From: Planctomycetota bacterium
Lineage (GTDB): Bacteria > Planctomycetota > UBA1135 > GCA-002686595
Assembly (NCBI GenBank): GCA_029248265.1
Contig: JAQWJQ010000131.1
Location: forward strand, 1 to 50,517
Reading direction: 5' to 3'
Length of the DNA: 50,517 nucleotides
Shown here in pieces: positions 24,062 through 32,789 of this stretch (position 1 is the first letter of the stretch; each line of letters starts with the position of its first letter). The translations under genes and the position numbers were made by a program. The notes under the pieces were generated by a model. The model was not told the origin of the DNA, searched no databases, and worked only from the letters and a program-made list of their open reading frames with translations.

Positions 24062-24909
24062 ACGAAACGATGATCACTGGGGAAGCGGCCCTCGGCTTCG
24101 GTCCAGTCGATCCAGGCCTCAACCGTCTCGAGGCGGTCATCCACCAAGACGTGATCGATCTTCGCCCCCCCCCGGCCCCCACGGAACCCGTGCCCGGTGC
24201 CAACGGGTAACTCGTCTGGGTTGGCGTCCCTGAACGTGTCCCGGAACCCGGCCTCGGCGAGGGCCTTGAGCGGTGCGCTCTGCTCCCCCGCGTTGAAGTC
24301 ACCGAGCACCACCGTCGGCAGCTCGCCGCGGCCGGCTGCGAAGCGCCCGATGAGACGCGCGCTCTCCAGGCGAGCCTGCTGGCCGATGTGATCGAAGTGT
24401 GCGTTGATGACGCGGACCACCCGGCCGCCGTCCTCGCGGTCCGAGAGCTCCGCCCAGGTCGCGATGCGAGTCAAGGCGGCGTCCCAGCCGACGGCGCCGA
24501 GCTCGTCCTTCGGGGCCAGCCTGAAGGTCCCCGCAGCCCGAACGGTGAAGCGGCGCCCGTCCACCAGCAGCGCCGTCCACTCGCCCCGATCTCCCCCATC
24601 GCGGCCCTCGCCAATCACGACGTGGTGCGGGAAGCGGGCGCGCACCTCCTCCACCTGGAAGCGGAGCGCCTCCTGTAGCCCCAGGACGTCCGGTCGGGCG
24701 CCCTCGAGGACACCCAGCGCCAGCTCCCTCCGGAGCGGCCAGGCGTGGACTCCGTCCCTGGCGGTGCCGTAACGGACGTTGGCCGTCACCGCTCGGATCC
24801 CGGGTGCCTGCGGCTCCGGATCTTGCGCCGCCGCGAAGGAGGGCAGCAAGCACGCCAGCGCCAGGAGGGCGACACCGCAGAGCCAGGAGGTGCGTTGAAT
24901 CGAGGTCAT
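24031..24909 (-). CDS. Exported endonuclease/exonuclease/phosphatase family protein
   Basis: The 292-residue product starts with a signal peptide (hydrophobic residues 9-26, then A-A-A-Q). The EEP fold follows with its catalytic landmarks: A-N-V-R-Y-G near 45, L-Q-E-A-L-R with the metal-binding Glu, I-N-A-H-F-D-H, G-D-F-N-A-G, and the C-terminal S-D-H-R-F. Members cleave phosphodiesters of nucleic acids, sphingolipids or inositol phosphates. An exported copy of this size could take phosphate or nucleotides from outside. The start was chosen because it gives a clean signal peptide and lies one base after the dctP-like stop, pointing to co-transcription. Substrate unknown. Confidence 0.86.
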   Translation of the reverse strand: MTSIQRTSWLCGVALLALACLLPSFAAAQDPEPQAPGIRAVTANVRYGTARDGVHAWPLRRELALGVLEGARPDVLGLQEALRFQVEEVRARFPHHVVIGEGRDGGDRGEWTALLVDGRRFTVRAAGTFRLAPKDELGAVGWDAALTRIATWAELSDREDGGRVVRVINAHFDHIGQQARLESARLIGRFAAGRGELPTVVLGDFNAGEQSAPLKALAEAGFRDTFRDANPDELPVGTGHGFRGGRGGAKIDHVLVDDRLETVEAWIDWTEAEGRFPSDHRFVGAVMRRRKD

Positions 24910-24910
24910 G

Positions 24911-26035
24911 TCAGCGGCCCGGGAAGGCAAAGTTGGCGTAGGCGAGCTCGGCCGAACCGAACCACCCGAAGCTCTCATCCCGGAACTTGCGCCAGTGGCT
25001 CAGGAGCTTGCCGTAGGCCGCGTCCCCCGCTGCAGCGTCGGAGAGCAGCTGCTCCGACGCGTCGCGCGCTGCCGTCATGATCGACTCCGCAAAGGGCCGG
25101 ATCGTGATGTCTCTCGCCTTGAGCTCCGCGAGCGCCCCGGGGTTCCGGGCGTCGTAACGGGTCTGCATGGTGCGCGCGGCCTCCTTGGAGGCCGCGCCGA
25201 GCACCGCTCGGTAGGACTCCGGCAACCCCTCCCATTGGTCCTTGTTCACGTAGAACGACAGGTGAGGGCCAGGCTCCCACCAGCCAGGGAAGTAGTAGTT
25301 CTTCGCGACCTCATAGAAGCCGAGCTTCTGGTCGTCGTAAGGGCCGACCCACTCCGTGGCGTCGATGGCGCCCCGCTCGAGCGCCTGGTAGATCTCCCCG
25401 CCAGGCAGGCTCTTCACCGAGACGCCGAGCTCCGCCATGACCTTCCCGCCGAGCCCAGGGATGCGCATCTTGAGGCCCTGGAGGTCCTGGACCGAGCGGA
25501 CCTCCTTGCGGAACCACCCCCCCATCTGCGTCCCCGTGTTGCCGCCAGCGAGGGCGATACAGTTGAAGTCCGCGAGCACCTCCCCGATCAATTCCGCGCC
25601 CCCGGCCTCGTCGAGCCAGGCCGACTGCTGCCGTGCGTTCAGGCCGAACGGGACACAGGTCTCAAAGGCCAGCATCGGCGCCTTTCCGATGTAGTAGTAG
25701 CCCGCGGTCTGCCCCATGTGGACCGAGCCCTTCTGGACCGCGTCGAGGACCTCAAGCCCAGGCACGATCTCACCCGCCTGGTACGGACGGATCCGAAAGC
25801 GCCCGTCGGTCATCGCGGCCACCTGGTCACAGAAGACCTCAGCCGAGCCAAACATCGCGTCGAGCGTGCTGGGGAAGCTCGACTGCATGCGCCACTGGAT
25901 GCGCTTGCCGCCGGTGTGAACCGCGGGCCCCCCCTGCCCGCCACCGCACGACGCGAACGCGGCGCCCGCCGCCGCGCCTCCGATCAGGTCCCGGCGCCGC
26001 AGCCCGGGGGCGCGGTCGTTGTTGCTTGAGGTCAT
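24911..26035 (-). CDS. dctP: TRAP transporter substrate-binding protein (DctP family, TakP-like)
   Basis: The 374-residue product has a Tat-type lipoprotein start, R-R-R-D-L-I-G-G then A-S-C with Cys30, so it is probably exported folded and lipid-anchored. The body fits the DctP family of TRAP binding proteins, with Q-A-G-E-I-V-P-G-L, R-I-P-G-L-G-G-K-V, L-P-G-G-E-I-Y-Q-A-L-E-R-G-A-I-D-A and E-W-V-G-P-Y-D-D. The last part with P-G-W-W-E-P-G is typical of the TakP/mannitol-chloroaromatic branch, which often binds 2-oxo acids with a cation. It is the best partner for DctQM at 18319-20156, although it lies 4.8 kb away on the other strand. The ATG at 26035 is supported by a TATGCT element 6 bases upstream. 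Start further upstream is unlikely. Confidence 0.9.
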   Translation of the reverse strand: MTSSNNDRAPGLRRRDLIGGAAAGAAFASCGGGQGGPAVHTGGKRIQWRMQSSFPSTLDAMFGSAEVFCDQVAAMTDGRFRIRPYQAGEIVPGLEVLDAVQKGSVHMGQTAGYYYIGKAPMLAFETCVPFGLNARQQSAWLDEAGGAELIGEVLADFNCIALAGGNTGTQMGGWFRKEVRSVQDLQGLKMRIPGLGGKVMAELGVSVKSLPGGEIYQALERGAIDATEWVGPYDDQKLGFYEVAKNYYFPGWWEPGPHLSFYVNKDQWEGLPESYRAVLGAASKEAARTMQTRYDARNPGALAELKARDITIRPFAESIMTAARDASEQLLSDAAAGDAAYGKLLSHWRKFRDESFGWFGSAELAYANFAFPGR

Positions 26036-26041
26036 GGGCAG

Positions 26042-26047
26042 AGCATA
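26042..26047 (-). promoter_or_regulatory. -10 element of a probable leaderless transcript (dctP-EEP)
   Basis: TATGCT on the minus strand ends 6 bases before the ATG at 26035. No ribosome-binding site can fit between them. Confidence 0.6.
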
Positions 26048-26131
26048 CGCGAGCAGCGTCAGCCTGCCCCCGCTTGCGCCCACGCGGTCGAGCGGGAGAG
26101 CCGGGGTGCCCTTCAGCCCCCCGCTCCCTGT

Positions 26132-27775
26132 TCACTCCACCGTCATGATGAAGCGCTCGGAACGGGCCACCCCGCCGGGCGCTGCACCATCGCGGACCCA
26201 CCACTGCCCCTCGAGCCTCAGCCCGAGGAGGGCGGGGGTCGTGGTCAGCGGGAAGTTCCATGTGGCGTAGCCCTCGCCCGGGCCCACACCATCGAGGACG
26301 ACCGGCCCGCCCGGCAGCGGCAGCGTGCGAATCCCCTGCGCGGCGGGGAACCCGCCGAGGTCCAGGACCTTGAGGCGCATGGCGCCAAAGGCGCCGCCGA
26401 GGCCGCCGGAGACACCGACCCGGAAGCTCGTCGACCCGAGGAAGGGCGCGGGCGTGAGGATCAGCTGCGGGGCATAGCCGCCGCTCCCGACCACAGCGCC
26501 CAGGCCCGTGGGCTCGGGGTTCGGGACCACACGCTCGATGCGCAGGGTCGGCCGGTCAAACGGGTAGGCCTCCGCCTCGACGCGGGGGTCGGTGAGGGCG
26601 TGCAGGAACTCGGTGATGTCATCCACATCCCCGGGGGGGATGATCAGCCCATTCAACACGGGGTCGAGGTTGTCAAAGCCCCCTCCGACGCCGGTCCCGT
26701 AGATCGCGACGGTGTCGCGGAGGTCCTGCATCTGGGGCGCACCGTTGTGGAACCAGTGCTTGCGCAGCGCCACGTTCCTCAAGGAGGGCGTCTTGAACTT
26801 CCCCTCATCCCAGGCGTAGCCAGTCACGGCGGCGCGGCCGATGTCCTCCGACGAAGGACGCAACGCAAGCGCGTGGTAATTGCCCGTGGAGAACAGCGGC
26901 GGCGTGTGGCAGACCGCGCAGGCCGCGGTGGTCTCGAAGGCCGCCATCCCGCGCTGCTGCTGAGCGGAGAGCGCCCCGGGGATGCCGCGCTGGAAGTCAT
27001 CCCAGGGCGTCTCGTTCGCGACGAGGGTGCGCTGATACGTGGCCAGGGCGAAGGCGATCCGGACCGGCGTGATGTCGGTCGTCCCGAAGGCCTGCCTGAA
27101 CAGGTCCGGATAGGTGGGATAGACCTGCAGAGCCGCCAGGACGTCCGGGGGCAGGTTGGTCGCGAGGGCGAGCGGGCGCGCGCCGCCGATCCGGAGGGAG
27201 AGGTCGGCAAAGCCCCGCGCCGGCTCCGCCATCTCCACATCCGAGAGCAGCGGCCCCAGCGACTGCGACTCGAGCGCCCCGCCCGAGGCGACGGCCGTCG
27301 CGCCGCTGACCGGGTCGGTGAACTTGCTCGTCGCACGACCGTCCCAGAAGAGGTCCTGGAAGTAGCCCGCCGTGATGGGACTCGGCGCGTAGCGCCCGGT
27401 CACCTGGGGCTCGAGCCCGAAGAGGGTCGAGGGCGCAAAGTGACCGAAGCCGTCCGTGTTCACGACTCCGGGAGACCCGAAGCCGTCATCAGCCGTCCCG
27501 AAGACCCCGTCCGGACCCGGGAAGCGCGTGCTGGGGCCCGCGCGCAGCTCAGCGCCACCGACCGACGGGATGTGGCAGGTGCCGCACGCCATGGAGCCAT
27601 CGCTCGAGAGCTGCTCGTCCCAGAAGAGGACCTTGCCGAGAATGGCCTTCTCCGCCGTCACCGGATTCTCCGGCGGCGCCGGAGGGGCGGTCAAGTACCC
27701 CTGCGCGGTGACGACACCGCTCAGCGCGGCGCCCAGCAGGATCGACAACAGAGGGGTCTTGGCAGGTCGACTCAT
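26132..27775 (-). CDS. Di-haem cytochrome c peroxidase/MauG family protein with C-terminal extension
   Basis: The 547-residue product has a signal peptide ending near V-T-A-Q (residue 25). Two haem c sites are seen: C-G-T-C-H at 64-68 and C-A-V-C-H at 286-290. Other family marks are L-F-W-D-E-Q-L-S-S-D-G, D-L-F-W-D-G-R-A and F-K-T-P-S-L-R-N-V. The di-haem part ends at about residue 400, and roughly 145 residues of extra beta domain follow with segments such as P-N-P-E-P-T-G-L-G and L-P-G-G-P-V-V-L-D-G. This tail is not part of the classic peroxidase and may be an extracellular attachment domain. The enzyme probably works in the periplasm, reducing peroxide or oxidising a substrate. The ATG is supported by a -10 element 6 bases upstream. 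Confidence 0.9.
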   Translation of the reverse strand: MSRPAKTPLLSILLGAALSGVVTAQGYLTAPPAPPENPVTAEKAILGKVLFWDEQLSSDGSMACGTCHIPSVGGAELRAGPSTRFPGPDGVFGTADDGFGSPGVVNTDGFGHFAPSTLFGLEPQVTGRYAPSPITAGYFQDLFWDGRATSKFTDPVSGATAVASGGALESQSLGPLLSDVEMAEPARGFADLSLRIGGARPLALATNLPPDVLAALQVYPTYPDLFRQAFGTTDITPVRIAFALATYQRTLVANETPWDDFQRGIPGALSAQQQRGMAAFETTAACAVCHTPPLFSTGNYHALALRPSSEDIGRAAVTGYAWDEGKFKTPSLRNVALRKHWFHNGAPQMQDLRDTVAIYGTGVGGGFDNLDPVLNGLIIPPGDVDDITEFLHALTDPRVEAEAYPFDRPTLRIERVVPNPEPTGLGAVVGSGGYAPQLILTPAPFLGSTSFRVGVSGGLGGAFGAMRLKVLDLGGFPAAQGIRTLPLPGGPVVLDGVGPGEGYATWNFPLTTTPALLGLRLEGQWWVRDGAAPGGVARSERFIMTVE

Positions 27776-27781
27776 GACTTA

Positions 27782-27787
27782 ATGCTA
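27782..27787 (-). promoter_or_regulatory. -10 element of a probable leaderless transcript (di-haem peroxidase)
   Basis: TAGCAT on the minus strand ends 6 bases before the ATG at 27775. Confidence 0.6.
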
Positions 27788-27963
27788 CCCGCGTTCATGC
27801 AGAGGAGGCGTCCGGGTGACTTCCAGAGGGTCGCCCGCGCGCCACGGTTCCCAGAGAATGCGAGTTGCTCTCAATCAGGCCTTGGCGCGCGTAAGACTCA
27901 ACATCAGCACCACCCCGCGACCAATGGGCCTGGAGACCTGTTGAGACCCATCTGAGCCGCGAC

Positions 27964-29019
27964 CTAGTCCGCCGAGGACCCCTCAGCAGGCAGGCTGAGC
28001 TGGCCTCCCCCGCCTTGAGAGAATTTGAGAGACGGCCGCTCAATGAGGGCGTAGCTCACGGCCCCGAGGAGCAGGGAGAGCGCCACGCCGGAGAGACCGA
28101 CCCACTTCCCTCCCTCGCCGAGGGGCGACGCCTCTGCGAGGGCGAGGGCCACCGCATGGTAGAGGTACACGCTGTAGCTGATCCGCCCGACGAGGGTCAG
28201 TGGGCGCCACGAGAGGACGCGACGCAGCAGCGCCCCACCGGGGACAAGGCACGCCGCCACGACGAGGGACCAGAGGGTCGCGTGCTCCAGGAACCACAGG
28301 TGGAAGCGGCGGTGCGGCACCGGCTCTCCAAGAACTGCGGACGTCACGCTCGGCGTGAGCAGCAGGATCCCTGCCGCGGCGCCCCACCCGCTCCAGGCCA
28401 GCACCCGACCCCCTGCCCCACCAAGTGACGCCAGGCGCGGCGCGAGGACGGCGAGCAGCGAACCGGCCAGGAAGACCGGCATGAAGGGGAGGACGTTGGG
28501 CGTGAAGTCAGGCGCGCGGGCGGGGTAGTCGGGAGGGAAGGCCCAGGAGAGGGCGGCGATGCAGGCGACGAGCGCGGCGGTCCTCGCCGCGACACCTGGG
28601 AGGGTCGACAGCACGAGCCCGAGTGCGGGCAGGGTGAGATAAAAGAGCAGCTCCACGGGGACGGTCCAGAAGTGTGCCTCTCCCCGACTCAACGAGAGGT
28701 GGCGGAGCCCGACCTCCGGCGAGAACTCGCCCAGCCCGACGTACAGCCCGAGGCACACGGCGTAGGCCGGCAGGACCCGCATGAAGCGCCGGACCGCGAA
28801 GCGCCTCCACCCCACCGGCTCCCCCGCGTCGAGCCTCCCGAGGACCTGGGAGGTCAGGAGGAAGCTTGAGAGGACGAAGAAGAGGAAGACACCCGCCCGC
28901 CCGATGCCTGCGGCGTCCAGGCCCGGCAAGGCGTCACGCCCGCCGTTGCTCGCGTGGGACAGCAGCACCATCAGCACCGCGACGCCGCGGAGTCCATCGA
29001 GCGGTTCGGAGCGCTTCAC
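27964..29019 (-). CDS. Acyltransferase 3 family integral membrane protein
   Basis: The 351-residue product starts S-E-P-L-D-G-L-R-G-V-A-V-L after the GTG-Lys-Arg, which is the classic N-terminus of the acyltransferase-3 family. About ten membrane helices follow, with R-R-F-M-R-V-L-P-A-Y in the first third, S-R-G-E-A-H-F-W-T-V-P-V-E-L and, near the end, V-G-R-I-S-Y-S-V-Y-L-Y-H. The catalytic His, which in this family lies in helix 1 just after the R-G motif, is present as L-S-H near residue 22. These enzymes acetylate or acylate sugars of lipopolysaccharide, exopolysaccharide or nodulation factors, using an acyl donor at the cytoplasmic side. The GTG at 29019 was chosen because of the -10 7 bases upstream; longer upstream frames look non-coding. 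It is divergent from glnS. Confidence 0.88.
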   Translation of the reverse strand: MKRSEPLDGLRGVAVLMVLLSHASNGGRDALPGLDAAGIGRAGVFLFFVLSSFLLTSQVLGRLDAGEPVGWRRFAVRRFMRVLPAYAVCLGLYVGLGEFSPEVGLRHLSLSRGEAHFWTVPVELLFYLTLPALGLVLSTLPGVAARTAALVACIAALSWAFPPDYPARAPDFTPNVLPFMPVFLAGSLLAVLAPRLASLGGAGGRVLAWSGWGAAAGILLLTPSVTSAVLGEPVPHRRFHLWFLEHATLWSLVVAACLVPGGALLRRVLSWRPLTLVGRISYSVYLYHAVALALAEASPLGEGGKWVGLSGVALSLLLGAVSYALIERPSLKFSQGGGGQLSLPAEGSSAD

Positions 29020-29026
29020 GGGGGTC

Positions 29027-29032
29027 AGGGTA
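29027..29032 (-). promoter_or_regulatory. -10 element of a probable leaderless transcript (acyltransferase)
   Basis: TACCCT on the minus strand ends 7 bases before the GTG at 29019. It lies within 30 bases of the divergent glnS promoter. Confidence 0.6.
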
Positions 29033-29052
29033 CGCAGGAGCCTGCGCCTACG

Positions 29053-29058
29053 TACACT
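29053..29058 (+). promoter_or_regulatory. Candidate -10 element of glnS
   Basis: TACACT lies 29 bases before the ATG at 29088, giving a leader of about 22 bases without a clear Shine-Dalgarno sequence. Confidence 0.4.
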
Positions 29059-29087
29059 CCTCGGCTCCAGAGCGCTCCAAGACCACC

Positions 29088-30791
29088 ATGGCCACCCCCA
29101 ATCAAGACGCCCCTGAGGGCACCGACGCCGCTGACCACCGGAACTTCGTCGAGCTGGAGGTCGAGAAGGACATCGAGTCCGGCCGCTTCGGCGGGCGGGT
29201 GTTGACCCGCTTCCCACCGGAGCCGAACGGGTACCTGCACATCGGTCACGCGAAGGCGATCAGCACCGGCTTCGGCATCGCGGCCCGCTACGGAGGTCAG
29301 ACCAACCTCCGCTTCGACGACACGAACCCCGCGAAGGAGGACCAGGAGTTCGTGGACGCGATCCGCGAGGACGTGCGCTGGCTCGGATATGAGTGGGGCG
29401 GCGGAGAGTACTTCGCCTCAGACTACTTCGAGCAGCTCTTTGGCTTCGCCGAGCAGCTGATCCAGAAGGGCCTCGCCTATGTCTGTGACCTCAGCGCCGA
29501 GCAGACACGCGAGTACCGCGGGACCGCCACAGAGCCCGGTAAGGACAGCCCGACCCGCGGCCGCTCAGCGGAGGAGAACCTCGACCTCTTCCGCCGCATG
29601 CGCGCCGGCGACTTCGAAGACGGCGCGCACACCTTGCGCGCCAAGATCGACATGGCGTCCCCGAACTTCAACATGCGGGACCCCGTGCTCTACCGCATCG
29701 CCCGGGCGCACCACCACCGCACCGGAGACGCCTGGTGCATCTACCCGATGTACGACTTCGCCCACGGGCAGTCGGACGCCATCGAGGGCATCACCCACTC
29801 GCTCTGCAGCCTCGAGTTCGAGAACCACCGGCCCCTGTACGAGTGGTTCCTCGAGCACATCGACGGGATCTCCAGGCCACGTCAGATCGAGTTCGCGCGC
29901 CTGAACCCCACCTTCACCATCACCTCGAAGCGCAAGCTCCAGGTCCTCGTGGAGGGCGGGCATGTGAGCGGCTGGGACGACCCGCGCATGCCCACCATCC
30001 GCGGCCTGCGCCGGCGCGGCTACACCCCCACGGCGATCCGCAACTTCTGCGAGGGCGTCGGGGTCACCAAGTTCAACGCGAACCACGACCTGCACCTCCT
30101 CGAGAACGCCCTGCGCGAGGACCTCAATGAACACGCGCTGCGACGCATGGCGGTGCTGCGCCCGATCAAGGTCGTGATCACGAACCTCGGGGAAGACGAG
30201 GCCGTGGAGTGCGCCGCTGTGGACAACCCCCAGGTCCAAGACAGCTCCACCCGCCCCGTGTTTCTGACGCGCGAGATCTGGATCGATCAGGACGACTTCC
30301 GGGAGGAGGCGCCGAAGAAGTTCTTCCGGCTCCGCCCTGAGGGCCAGGTCCGCCTGCGCTTCGGCTACGTGATTCGCTGCGACGAGGTCATCAAGGACGC
30401 CGCCGGCGAGATCGCCGAGCTGCGCTGCACCTACGACCCGCGCACCGGCGGCGGCGTCACCCCCGAGGGCGAGAAGAAGGTCAAGGGCGTGATCCACTGG
30501 GTCAGCGCTCGGGACGCCGTGGACGCCCGCGTCCACCTCTACGACCACCTGTTCCAGGCGCCCCGCCCCGGGACGGACGGCCGCACCCTGGAGGAGGACC
30601 TCAACCCCAACTCCCTCGAGACCATCGCGCACGCCAAGCTCGAGCCGGCTCTCGGGGCCTCACGAGCGGGTGAGCGCTTCCAGTTCGAGCGCCTCGGGTA
30701 CTTCATCCGTACCGAAGGGGACGGAGTCGAGTTCAACCGCGCTGTGACGCTCCGAGACAGCTGGTCGAAGATCGAGAAGAAGGGCGGCTGA
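29088..30791 (+). CDS. glnS: Glutaminyl-tRNA synthetase
   Basis: The 567-residue product has the class I synthetase signature P-N-G-Y-L-H-I-G-H (HIGH at 51-54) and the second signature T-S-K-R-K-L (279-284), which stands in for the KMSKS loop. The neighbours R-F-D-D-T-N-P and W-D-D-P-R-M-P-T-I-R-G-L-R-R-R-G separate it from GluRS and are typical of GlnRS. After about residue 345 the anticodon-binding beta-barrels follow with V-K-G-V-I-H-W-V-S-A. The enzyme charges tRNA(Gln) directly, so this organism has at least one direct route. ATG 29088 was chosen as the first Met of the family-like region. It is divergent from the acyltransferase-3 gene. Confidence 0.96.
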   Translation: MATPNQDAPEGTDAADHRNFVELEVEKDIESGRFGGRVLTRFPPEPNGYLHIGHAKAISTGFGIAARYGGQTNLRFDDTNPAKEDQEFVDAIREDVRWLGYEWGGGEYFASDYFEQLFGFAEQLIQKGLAYVCDLSAEQTREYRGTATEPGKDSPTRGRSAEENLDLFRRMRAGDFEDGAHTLRAKIDMASPNFNMRDPVLYRIARAHHHRTGDAWCIYPMYDFAHGQSDAIEGITHSLCSLEFENHRPLYEWFLEHIDGISRPRQIEFARLNPTFTITSKRKLQVLVEGGHVSGWDDPRMPTIRGLRRRGYTPTAIRNFCEGVGVTKFNANHDLHLLENALREDLNEHALRRMAVLRPIKVVITNLGEDEAVECAAVDNPQVQDSSTRPVFLTREIWIDQDDFREEAPKKFFRLRPEGQVRLRFGYVIRCDEVIKDAAGEIAELRCTYDPRTGGGVTPEGEKKVKGVIHWVSARDAVDARVHLYDHLFQAPRPGTDGRTLEEDLNPNSLETIAHAKLEPALGASRAGERFQFERLGYFIRTEGDGVEFNRAVTLRDSWSKIEKKGG

Positions 30792-30828
30792 CCGACGACG
30801 AAGCCGAGAACCAGGGGGCTCGGGGGAC

Positions 30829-30834
30829 TACAGT
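30829..30834 (+). promoter_or_regulatory. -10 element of a probable leaderless transcript (YtkA-like operon)
   Basis: TACAGT ends 6 bases before the ATG at 30841. It starts 38 bases after the glnS stop codon, which suggests that this operon has its own promoter. Confidence 0.55.
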
Positions 30835-30840
30835 GTTCCC

Positions 30841-31365
30841 ATGGGCACCTGGCGCCACACGATCCTCCCGGCCTCTCTCCTCCCCGTGCTCCTCCTCGGC
30901 TGCACGGGGGGAGAGGTCTCGCCTGAAGAGCCGAAAGTCACGGCGAGCGAGCCGGCCCTGCCCGACCGGTACACGCTGGAGGTCCCGGCGCCCCGCGAAC
31001 TCCGCACCCGTGACGGCCTGCTCGTCGTCGCCTGGGCTCCTGTCGGGGGTGCGATTCCGGTGAACGAGCACTTCGAGGTCGACGTCACGGTGCGACGCAC
31101 CGGCGCCAACCCCGCCGCTGATCCGGCGGCGGGTTCACCGGGTGACCTGCCAGGCCCGCCGCTCGAAGACGCCCTCGTCTCCATGACCTGTTACATGCCC
31201 GCCCACGGGCACGGCATGCTGCGTGAACCGAGGACCGAACACCTCGGCGGCGGCGCGTATCGGGTGCGCGGCCTCCTGCTCCACATGGGCGGCGAGTGGT
31301 CCATCTCCATCACCGCGACCATCGACGGCCTCGCCTCGACCGCGGACGACTCGATCACGCTTTGA
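30841..31365 (+). CDS. YtkA-like domain lipoprotein
   Basis: The 174-residue product starts with a lipoprotein signal peptide, L-L-L-G-C (Cys21). The C-terminal half is a YtkA/FixH-like immunoglobulin-type domain with A-L-V-S-M-T-C-Y-M-P-A-H-G-H-G-M and, at the end, H-M-G-G-E-W-S-I-S-I. The M-P-A-H-G-H-G-M block at 119-126, with Met and His side chains, is the conserved feature and looks suited to bind copper. The gene starts the three-gene unit with the di-haem peroxidase (14 bases downstream) and the PepSY protein. Proteins of this type are often found near cytochrome and copper genes. Its exact role is unknown. Confidence 0.8.
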   Translation: MGTWRHTILPASLLPVLLLGCTGGEVSPEEPKVTASEPALPDRYTLEVPAPRELRTRDGLLVVAWAPVGGAIPVNEHFEVDVTVRRTGANPAADPAAGSPGDLPGPPLEDALVSMTCYMPAHGHGMLREPRTEHLGGGAYRVRGLLLHMGGEWSISITATIDGLASTADDSITL

Positions 31366-31379
31366 GGAAGGAAGCCTCC

Positions 31380-32789
31380 ATGACCCGCGCCCGACCTGCG
31401 GCGCTCGCCCTGGGCTCCCTCTGGGCCTTCCTGGCGTGCGGTGGGGAGCCGGGAGCGGTTGCGCCCGCCTCCTCAGGGGCCGGTCCGGCCTACGAGGTGC
31501 CCATCAGCGCGGCCGCTGCCCAGGCCGCCCTGCGCATGTCCCCGGTCCCGCCCACACCGGTGGACCCGACCAACCGGGTGGACTCGGATCCGCGGGCGGC
31601 GGCGCTTGGCCGCGCGCTCTTCCACTCCACCTCCCTCTCCAAGGACGGCGACGTCTCCTGCGCGACCTGCCATGTCCCCGAGGGGTCCTTCGTGGACGGG
31701 CGGCGCCTCGCGCTGGGCGTCCTCCCCCTGGAGCGACACACCATGTCCCTGTGGAACGTCGCGCACCAGCGCTGGTTCTTCTGGGACGGCCGGGCCGACA
31801 GCCTCTGGTCCCTCTCCCTGGTGCCCATCGAGGACCCCCTCGAGCACGCCTTCACCCGGGCCGGCGTCGCCCACGCAATCCACGGAGACGCGGCGCTCCG
31901 CCGCGGATACGAGCGCCTCTTCGGCGCCCTCCCTCCCCTCGAGGATGGCGCCCGCTTCCCGGCCGCCGCGCGCCCGGTTCCAGCCAACGACCGCGCCCAT
32001 CAGCTCGCGGACGAGCACGCCCGTGCAAGTAGGCAGGGCGCGGAGCACCACACCCACCTGTTCGGGAGCGGCTTCCGCCACCCCCACCAGCGCGCCTGGG
32101 ACGCGATGTCCACGGCAGACCAGGACGCCGTGACTGGCATCTTCGTCAATGTCGGGAAGGCGCTCGCCGCCTTCCAGCGCCAGATCGAGTCCAGAGACGC
32201 GCCCTTCGACGCGTTCGTGGAGGGCCTGCGCGAGGAGGACTCGGCCAAGGTCGCCCAGCTGTCCCCCGCCGCCGCCCGCGGCCTCGAGCTCTTCGTGGGC
32301 GAGGCCCGCTGCATCTCCTGTCACGGAGGTCCGCTCTTCACGGACCTGGAATTCCATGACACGGGCGTCCCGGAGGTCCAGGGGGCACCCCTGGAGGATC
32401 CCGGCCGCTCCCGAGGGCTCGAGACCCTGCGGGCTTCGGAGTTCGGCGTGCGCTCCCGGTGGTCCGACGACCCGGAGGGGGCCGCCGGCGTGAAGGTGGA
32501 CTTCCTGCCAGCCGCCGGGCATGGCCACGGTCCGGGGGAGTTCAAGACCCCCTCCCTGCGCGGCGTGGCCACCACCGCCCCCTACATGCACAACGGCGCC
32601 TTCAAGACCCTCGAGGAGGTCGTGGAGTTCTACGTCAGCCGAAGGGGAGCGCGCACGACCGGCACCACCGAGAAGATCCTCGTCCCGCTGGACCTTGATG
32701 AGGGAGACCAGGCGGACCTCGTCGCCTTCCTCCACTCCCTCACCGGCCCCCCCCCTGACCTCGCGCGCCTCGCCGCTCCGGACCGATGA
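31380..32789 (+). CDS. Di-haem cytochrome c peroxidase/MauG/MbnH-like lipoprotein with His-rich insertion
   Basis: The 469-residue product has a lipoprotein signal (F-L-A-C, Cys20) and two haem c motifs, C-A-T-C-H at 94-98 and C-I-S-C-H at 311-315. Other family marks are F-F-W-D-G-R-A-D and F-K-T-P-S-L-R-G-V. Between residues 204 and 237 there is a stretch with seven histidines (207, 213, 223, 224, 226, 234, 236), placed just before the helix that leads to A-W-D-A-M; as far as I recall close relatives have only a short linker there. It might bind a metal. The gene lies between a YtkA-like lipoprotein and a PepSY membrane protein and overlaps the latter by 4 bases. The start follows a G/A-rich ribosome site (GAGGAAGGA). 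Likely location: periplasm, membrane-anchored. Confidence 0.88.
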   Translation: MTRARPAALALGSLWAFLACGGEPGAVAPASSGAGPAYEVPISAAAAQAALRMSPVPPTPVDPTNRVDSDPRAAALGRALFHSTSLSKDGDVSCATCHVPEGSFVDGRRLALGVLPLERHTMSLWNVAHQRWFFWDGRADSLWSLSLVPIEDPLEHAFTRAGVAHAIHGDAALRRGYERLFGALPPLEDGARFPAAARPVPANDRAHQLADEHARASRQGAEHHTHLFGSGFRHPHQRAWDAMSTADQDAVTGIFVNVGKALAAFQRQIESRDAPFDAFVEGLREEDSAKVAQLSPAAARGLELFVGEARCISCHGGPLFTDLEFHDTGVPEVQGAPLEDPGRSRGLETLRASEFGVRSRWSDDPEGAAGVKVDFLPAAGHGHGPGEFKTPSLRGVATTAPYMHNGAFKTLEEVVEFYVSRRGARTTGTTEKILVPLDLDEGDQADLVAFLHSLTGPPPDLARLAAPDR

